From: Cyanobacteria bacterium UBA8803
GTDB lineage: Bacteria > Cyanobacteriota > Cyanobacteriia > Cyanobacteriales > Coleofasciculaceae
DNA length: 10,951 bases
Assembly: GCA_003505715.1 (NCBI GenBank)
Contig: DNXU01000438.1
Span: forward strand, 4,911 to 15,861
Direction of reading: 5' to 3'
In this document: positions 6,760 through 10,951 of the stretch, in pieces
How positions within the stretch are numbered: the stretch's first letter is position 1
Layout: each line of letters opens with the position of its first letter
Translations under genes and position numbers: made by a program
The notes under the pieces: model-generated
Database searches by the model: none
Told to the model about the DNA's origin: nothing
Seen by the model: the letters and a program-made list of their open reading frames with translations, nothing else

Positions 6760-9700
6760 TTATGGGTGTCGCAGTCGATAAGTAAAGTATCCGACACCTG
6801 TACCAGCGATGAGTAGAGCGATCGCTGGAGGAACTAGGGGAATCCAACCACTTTGGTACGCCAGCATCCCGTAGCAAATAATATAGAGTAGGACAAGCGC
6901 CGCTAGGGTAGCACTGACTTGGTGAGAGAGCCGATTGAACTGCCAAACAATGACACCACCAACTAAGGACCAACCCAAGATCCAGAGAGTACCACCCCAC
7001 AGGTTCCAGCACCAGATCAGCGGACGAGCATTCAATACAGTACTGAGCAGTTGACTGGTCATCTGACCATGTAGCATCACTCCCGGCAGATCACCATAGG
7101 GAGTATTCCAGATGTCAGCAGCGGTGTGAGTATTAGCGGTATAACCAATCAACACAATGCGATCGCGAATAGCTTCAGCAGGAATCCGGTTTTCCAAAAC
7201 ATCTTTGAGACTGACAACCTGGGCAAATTTTCGGGCATCACCTTGGGGGGCGCGGAAGTTAATCAATGTCTGGTATCCCCTGAGTTGATCCATATTTTGG
7301 TAGCCACTCCCCTTTCCTTGCAGACGCACGATGGCAGTATTGCCAAACTGCATAGTCCCAGTAATATCCGTCCCTTCCTCATTCAGTGGAGAAGTGAAAG
7401 ACTTTCCTTGAGCCTCCAAGTATCGACGTGCCAGGACCAAGCTAAACGCATCTAGCGTATTACAAAACTCGTCCGGTGGCTGCATGAGGTTTTGGCGACG
7501 TGCAAAGTTCCCGTCTTCGAGTACCAAATCAGCAAACCCGACGCGCTCAATGGGCACCTCTGGGGGTTGTTTTACACCTCTATCTGTTTCGCCACCCTCC
7601 TCGGTAGTACTCCTACAGATAGCAATTAAGTTCTGAGTCTGTTGCATTCGGGTTGCCAATTCTGGCTTAGCGGCATAATCCCGAAAGAAATCTAAGCCAA
7701 TTAGTTTGGGTTGATTTTTGTTCAAGACTTTGAGTAAATCATCCAGCGCTCGATCAGGGAGCGTTCCCTTTCCCGGTTCGTACTTATCGTTAAGCAGGTT
7801 GATACTGTCTTCATCTAAACCCACAATTAGAAATCGATCATCTGGCTTTTCATTCCCAGGACGCAACCGTAACAAATGATCGTAAGCAGCCAATTCTGCC
7901 CACTGGAGCAGTCCAAACCAACGGGCAGCGAAGACGAACGCGGTTACCGCTACACTAGTCAGTAGTACAGTACGCGGTTTGACTTGGCGTTTCGGTAGTT
8001 CTTGACTCGCTTTCAAGTACTGAACCTGAAGCTCGGTGGGAGGGGGCTCTTTGTTTGCTGACTGCGCTAACCACTCCTCACCCGTCTTTAAGTTTTTGCC
8101 CCGCAGTAAGAAGCTATCATCTTGTCCTTCCCGTTCCCATTCCATCGCCTTGAGTAAAAGGCGTGTATGGTTACGGATGTATTCTGGATCAGCATCCAGG
8201 GTACGGGTTAGTTCCCCAAAATTGGTGAAAAAGTCGCCACGGTGATTATTAAAATCAATCCACTGTACGCTGGCGAGTACCGGATGAAGGTCTTTCGGGT
8301 CAACTTTTTGGTATAAAACTGTAACAATCCGCTTATTGAGTTTCTGGGCATACTCTACCTCATTAGCACAGTAAGGCGAATTAATGGAATGGGGAGAAAT
8401 AATAAACAGGAAATTATTACAGCTTTCAATACCTTTAAAAATTTCCCGTTCAAAGTCTTCGCCAGAGGCAATACTTTCTTGATCAAACCAAGTTGTTTTG
8501 TTCTGAATTTGCAGTCCGTTGTTGAGTTTACGGGCGAATTCAGAATCGGCACGGGAGTAGGAGATAAAAACATCTAAGGCAGCTTCTGGGGGTTGTTTCA
8601 GGCTCTCAGCGATGAATTCTTCTTGTAAAGCTGTGGGTGGGTGTTCGGATAGGGAAGTGCTACCCGATTTAGCAGATCGCACCTTTGCCCCTTTCAACCA
8701 AGCTTCTGTCAGGCGGAGATCAAAGCCTCGTAACAAAATACTAGGATTGCGTTTCTGCTGCTCCCACTTCAGAGCTTTTGTCAGCACTAACTTGTGCTGT
8801 TCGTAGTAGGTGGCATCCTCCTGCACGATCTGGATGAGCTTAGCCATATCAGCCTGATAGTTCAACTCATCTTGGTCTTGTGGGCATTTGATGAACTGGA
8901 TGGTACGCAGTTCTGGACTAATCTGCTCTGGATCAATTTCCTCGATCAATAAGGGAATGATGCGTTTATTGAAAGACAGAGCATAGGTTAGTTCCTTATG
9001 GCAGTATACAGATTTCAGGGAGGCCGAGGAGATCAGAAAAACCATATTATCGGCCTGTTCAATACCTCGGTTAATCACCTCCCCATACTCAACCCCAGTT
9101 TTAATATCGGTTTTGTTTGTCCAGATTGTTATCGCCTCGCGCCTGAGAGTTTTGGCAACCTTCTCCATGAACGCTCTGTCCTCGTCAGCATAGGAAAGAA
9201 ATACCTGAGTCATCAGGTTTTCTGCGTTTTTCGTACTTTCGCAAATGAACTCGCAATGCAGATCGGTGGGTTCACAGGGAGGTTGTCGAGCTTGAAACCT
9301 GAATTTGAGCCAAGCCTCTGCTTCTAGCCGTTCTGCTCCAACAAGCAGATAGCGAGACTGTTTTTGATGGTGCTCCCACAAGAGTGCTTTGGTCAACAAG
9401 TAGGTGTGTTGATGTACATAGTCGCGATCGCGTTCCAAGATCTCCAATAATCCAGCAAAGGATTTCTCGAAGTCATCAATGCCCTCACGCATATAGACCC
9501 AATTAATCTTACTGATCGCCGGATGCATATTGGGAAAGCTGGAGTGCTTGCCTTTTGCCTTATAGTCTTCCCACTCACTCAAGGGACGACCAGGATTGCG
9601 CTGTTGCCAAGTTTCCTGGGTAATTTGCTCGACCTGCAACAGTGGAATAATCCGTTTGTTGCGTCGCAGTGCTAGTTCAATTTCTAGACCACAGTAGGGC

Positions 9701-9915
9701 GAGTTAATCGAGTGGGGCGCAATAATGAACAAGAAATTGTGTGATTTCTCCAGTCCATCATCAATCTGCTTCTGGTAATCTACACCTAAAGGAATGTCGT
9801 TCTGGTCAAACCAAACCCTGAACCCTTGTTCAACTAATCGATCATGCAGTTTTGTTGCGAAGGCTTTACTATCTGCGCGTCCATAGGAAATGAAAGCATC
9901 GAAACAACTGTTCAT
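6760..9915 (-). CDS. Membrane protein with three tandem TIR domains and a C-terminal CHASE2 sensor
   Basis: A 1051-residue protein. TIR1 about 5-105 (FDAFISYGRADS; ...SPYCGLEIEL), TIR2 about 237-330 (QVFLSYADEDR; ...SVYCHKELTYAL) and TIR3 about 448-540 (DVFISYSRADS; ...SPYCANEVEYA). Each keeps a Glu (E78, E308, E519) at the position of the TIR NADase catalytic residue. A related helical linker ending in an EAWL/EEWL motif follows each TIR (about 170-228, 374-440, 583-639). A first membrane segment about 648-666 leads to a CHASE2 domain about 676-950 (FLIVGLDEDSINLL, IGLDFFRDYA, IVLIGYTANTHTAAD, PGVMLHGQMTSQLL), then three membrane segments about 974-992, 1000-1022 and 1027-1048. CHASE2 is an extracytoplasmic sensor, so the TIRs should be cytoplasmic. 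ATG 9915 is preferred to TTG 9948 because it begins right at the TIR fold. DUF928 follows. Catalysis and ligand are unproven. Confidence 0.93.
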   Translation of the reverse strand: MNSCFDAFISYGRADSKAFATKLHDRLVEQGFRVWFDQNDIPLGVDYQKQIDDGLEKSHNFLFIIAPHSINSPYCGLEIELALRRNKRIIPLLQVEQITQETWQQRNPGRPLSEWEDYKAKGKHSSFPNMHPAISKINWVYMREGIDDFEKSFAGLLEILERDRDYVHQHTYLLTKALLWEHHQKQSRYLLVGAERLEAEAWLKFRFQARQPPCEPTDLHCEFICESTKNAENLMTQVFLSYADEDRAFMEKVAKTLRREAITIWTNKTDIKTGVEYGEVINRGIEQADNMVFLISSASLKSVYCHKELTYALSFNKRIIPLLIEEIDPEQISPELRTIQFIKCPQDQDELNYQADMAKLIQIVQEDATYYEQHKLVLTKALKWEQQKRNPSILLRGFDLRLTEAWLKGAKVRSAKSGSTSLSEHPPTALQEEFIAESLKQPPEAALDVFISYSRADSEFARKLNNGLQIQNKTTWFDQESIASGEDFEREIFKGIESCNNFLFIISPHSINSPYCANEVEYAQKLNKRIVTVLYQKVDPKDLHPVLASVQWIDFNNHRGDFFTNFGELTRTLDADPEYIRNHTRLLLKAMEWEREGQDDSFLLRGKNLKTGEEWLAQSANKEPPPTELQVQYLKASQELPKRQVKPRTVLLTSVAVTAFVFAARWFGLLQWAELAAYDHLLRLRPGNEKPDDRFLIVGLDEDSINLLNDKYEPGKGTLPDRALDDLLKVLNKNQPKLIGLDFFRDYAAKPELATRMQQTQNLIAICRSTTEEGGETDRGVKQPPEVPIERVGFADLVLEDGNFARRQNLMQPPDEFCNTLDAFSLVLARRYLEAQGKSFTSPLNEEGTDITGTMQFGNTAIVRLQGKGSGYQNMDQLRGYQTLINFRAPQGDARKFAQVVSLKDVLENRIPAEAIRDRIVLIGYTANTHTAADIWNTPYGDLPGVMLHGQMTSQLLSTVLNARPLIWCWNLWGGTLWILGWSLVGGVIVWQFNRLSHQVSATLAALVLLYIICYGMLAYQSGWIPLVPPAIALLIAGTGVGYFTYRLRHP

Positions 9916-9964
9916 GGTAAATGCTCTGCGATCGCACAAATCGACCAACTTGTCCCATTAAGAG

Positions 9965-10024
9965 GGTAAATTATTATACTTTAAGAGGGAAGATAAAGTT
10001 ACATTTTTTATCCAGTAATTTACC
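9965..10024. promoter_or_regulatory. 9-base inverted repeat flanking the TIR-CHASE2 promoter
   Basis: GGTAAATTA at 9965-9973 and its exact reverse complement TAATTTACC at 10016-10024 are separated by 42 bases. They enclose the candidate promoter, and the left arm touches the TATAAT box. The core GGTAAAT is also the arm of the dyad upstream of the TetR gene, and occurs again at 9916-9922 right before the TIR-CHASE2 start codon. This may be a regulator binding site with half-sites brought together by looping. It could be chance in AT-rich DNA. Confidence 0.35.
9973..9978 (-). promoter_or_regulatory. candidate -10 box (TATAAT) for the TIR-CHASE2/DUF928 operon
   Basis: Read on the minus strand, the gap upstream of the TIR-CHASE2 gene contains a perfect TATAAT about 58 bases before ATG 9915. 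No good -35 hexamer is found 16-18 bases upstream, so activity may depend on an activator or a group 2 sigma factor. The box lies between two inverted GGTAAAT-type sites (see separate entry). Confidence 0.45.
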
Positions 10025-10092
10025 TCAGACCAGAATAACCCGGCTCTAGGGTGATCAATAAATCTAATATCTTTTCCAGTTGCATCGTTTGT

Positions 10093-10116
10093 AAAAGTCC
10101 GGTAGCACCCGGACTT
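10093..10116 (-). terminator. hairpin terminator downstream of the TetR-family gene
   Basis: AAGTCCGG (10095-10102) and CCGGACTT (10109-10116) form a perfect 8-base stem with a 6-base loop. On the minus strand the stem runs into only four T residues (ACTTTTAC). It starts 34 bases past the regulator's stop codon, where a rho-independent terminator would be expected. The short T tract makes it modest, but it separates the regulator from the TIR-CHASE2 promoter further along the same strand. Confidence 0.6.
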
Positions 10117-10150
10117 GATATTACATCCTTCTGCCCAATCCGTTGCCACC

Positions 10151-10765
10151 CTAATCCTTCGCCAACACCCCATTCAGAAAAATATCTGCAATGCCTTCTG
10201 CCATTTCTTGCATTTGCTTAGGGGAGGCTCCTGGTTCCATGATGGTATCGTGGCTAAAACCTGCTACAGCAAACATGCCCAAGAACACCTGAGCCACTAT
10301 CTTGGGATTCATGCGGCGATAAATACCCCGTTCCATCGCCGTTTGAAAGAAGGCTTCGGCAACATCCGTCATTTTGCCGATCACTTCTGACTGGATGCGA
10401 TCGCGCAACTCCGGGTGAAACTGCGCTTCCATAAAGCAGACACGCATGATATCGGCATTTTCCCGCATCCGCATCATGCGTCGCCGCATCACCTGTGCTA
10501 CCGCTTTATAGCTACCCATTTCGCTAAGTTCCGTCAGCAAATCTGTGAGAATGTCCACCCAGCCTTGGGTTGCCACCTCGATTAAAATTGCCTTTTTATT
10601 CTCGAAATGACGAAATAGAGTCCCCTCTGCCACCCCAGCCTCACAAGCTAAGTCACGGGTTGTCGTACCGTTGTACCCCCGACTAGCAAACAAACGTTGT
10701 GCTGCTTGGAGGATGCGCTCTTTTGTCTCTGTTTCCGACTGAGGAGGCCGATTTAAGATTTTCAT
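10151..10765 (-). CDS. TetR/AcrR-family transcriptional regulator
   Basis: A 204-residue one-component repressor-type protein. The N-terminal DNA-binding domain is clear: ERILQAAQRLFASRGYNGTT (about 16-35) leads into the helix-turn-helix TTRDLACEAGVAEGTLFRHF (about 35-54) followed by ENKKAIL, the signature of the family. The rest is the all-helical ligand-binding and dimerisation part (to about 200), which varies among members and does not reveal the ligand here. Length is normal for the family. ATG 10765 is preferred to an in-frame TTG at 10804, because the latter would begin inside the upstream dyad and only adds a non-conserved extension. No strong Shine-Dalgarno is seen. It is transcribed alone, with a terminator after it. 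TetR proteins usually repress themselves and a neighbour; the neighbour to the right is outside the window, while the next gene on the same strand is TIR-CHASE2. Confidence 0.93.
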   Translation of the reverse strand: MKILNRPPQSETETKERILQAAQRLFASRGYNGTTTRDLACEAGVAEGTLFRHFENKKAILIEVATQGWVDILTDLLTELSEMGSYKAVAQVMRRRMMRMRENADIMRVCFMEAQFHPELRDRIQSEVIGKMTDVAEAFFQTAMERGIYRRMNPKIVAQVFLGMFAVAGFSHDTIMEPGASPKQMQEMAEGIADIFLNGVLAKD

Positions 10766-10803
10766 TGAGTTCAAAACACAAGCTGTAGGGCTATTGTGCA
10801 ACA

Positions 10804-10825
10804 ATTTACCCCAGAAGTGGTAAAT
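10804..10825. promoter_or_regulatory. 22-base dyad, candidate TetR operator
   Basis: ATTTACC (10804-10810) and GGTAAAT (10819-10825) are perfect 7-base arms around an 8-base centre, 39 bases before the regulator's ATG. Size, symmetry and position fit an autoregulatory TetR-family operator. A possible -10 (TACAAT on the minus strand, 10845-10850) lies about 20 bases upstream of it, which would put the dyad just after the transcription start. Confidence 0.5.
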
Positions 10826-10844
10826 ATTTCACAGTTTCTCACAA

Positions 10845-10850
10845 ATTGTA
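10845..10850 (-). promoter_or_regulatory. weak candidate -10 box for the TetR-family gene
   Basis: TACAAT on the minus strand matches 5 of 6 of the -10 consensus and lies 79 bases upstream of ATG 10765, just before the dyad. No -35 hexamer is recognisable 17 bases further up, so this is a position guess only. Confidence 0.2.
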
Positions 10851-10931
10851 TTTGGGAATAGCCAGAGGGGAGAACGGGGAAGATGAAGAGATGGGTAACT
10901 CATTCTTAAGTCAGTTCCTGCACTACCTCCT

Positions 10932-10951
10932 ATCCCTCATCCCTCATCCCT
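10932..10951. repeat. heptanucleotide tandem repeat (ATCCCTC), cut by the window end
   Basis: Two full copies of ATCCCTC and six bases of a third reach the last base of the window. Heptamer arrays of this kind (STRR-type) are common in noncoding DNA of filamentous cyanobacteria. The purine-rich stretch just before it (10865-10890, G/A runs such as GGGGAAGATGAAGAGATGGG) may be a degenerate relative on the other strand. No gene is seen from 10826 to the end. Confidence 0.6.

Larger units (their letters stand above)
2023..10404. repeat. dispersed HIP1 octamers (GCGATCGC), 13 copies
   Basis: Perfect copies begin at 2023, 3068, 3949, 4230, 4386, 4615, 5744, 5800, 6818, 7159, 9424, 9928 and 10397. 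HIP1 is the overrepresented palindrome of many cyanobacterial genomes, so this marks the lineage and suggests long residence of these genes in it. None lies in the first 2 kb, which holds the exoprotein tail and the front of the transporter gene. Confidence 0.9.

Noticed and set aside
6723..6797. Upstream start for the DUF928 gene at 6797
   Set aside because: It would put 25 polar residues in front of a clear signal peptide and overlap the preceding gene; ATG 6722 has a GGAG upstream.
6719..7012. 97-codon minus-strand frame over the end of the CHASE2 gene
   Set aside because: It is a shifted-frame shadow of the membrane helices; the CHASE2 frame is intact to its stop, so there is no frameshift to explain.
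9916..9948. TTG start at 9948 for the TIR-CHASE2 gene
   Set aside because: The 11 extra residues are not part of the TIR fold and TTG is a rarer start; a GGGA lies 4 bases upstream of it, so it is not fully excluded.
10031..10150. Possible small RNA or riboswitch around the hairpin at 10095-10116
   Set aside because: Only a single stem is visible, placed as expected for the regulator's terminator; no further conserved structure or promoter was seen.
9958..10173. 71-codon minus-strand open frame between the TetR and TIR-CHASE2 genes
   Set aside because: It overlaps the end of the TetR gene, runs through the terminator hairpin and candidate promoter, and its product has no recognisable domain or plausible ribosome site.

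Overview
The window is cyanobacterial chromosome, probably from a filamentous or large-genome species. It carries 13 perfect copies of the HIP1 octamer (GCGATCGC; about 1.2 per kb against about one per 65 kb by chance). It also holds protein families expanded in cyanobacteria (CHAT/TPR, DUF928, CHASE2, TIR with nSTAND-style linkers) and a heptanucleotide tandem repeat. The species cannot be named from the sequence alone. No tRNA, rRNA, CRISPR array, transposase or phage gene was seen.

Left half, plus strand: the 3' end of a large secreted TpsA-type exoprotein (filamentous haemagglutinin/S-layer-like, 1-1017); a 151-base gap; its presumed outer-membrane secretion partner, a ShlB/FhaC-type TpsB (1169-3034); then, overlapping by 49 bases, an exported TPR-CHAT protein with an intact caspase-like His/Cys pair (2986-5994). 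These three look like one transcription unit for two-partner secretion plus an exported protease-like protein.

Centre and right, minus strand: a 1051-residue membrane protein with three tandem TIR domains and a CHASE2 sensor (6760-9915). Downstream of it lies a small exported DUF928 protein (5955-6722), whose 3' end overlaps the CHAT gene tail-to-tail by 40 bases. Further right is a TetR-family regulator (10151-10765) with a hairpin terminator after it and a 22-base dyad before it. The same GGTAAAT half-site also flanks and follows the likely TIR-CHASE2 promoter. The window ends in a short noncoding stretch with a heptamer repeat.

Working model (inference): TpsA/TpsB, the CHAT protein and DUF928 act at the cell surface and in the periplasm. 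The TIR-CHASE2 protein spans the inner membrane with CHASE2 outside and three TIR domains inside, each keeping the glutamate expected of TIR NADases. The locus could couple an envelope event (surface protein secretion, proteolysis or contact) to a cytoplasmic NAD+-directed response. That coupling, with three TIRs on a CHASE2 receptor, is the most unusual thing in the window.
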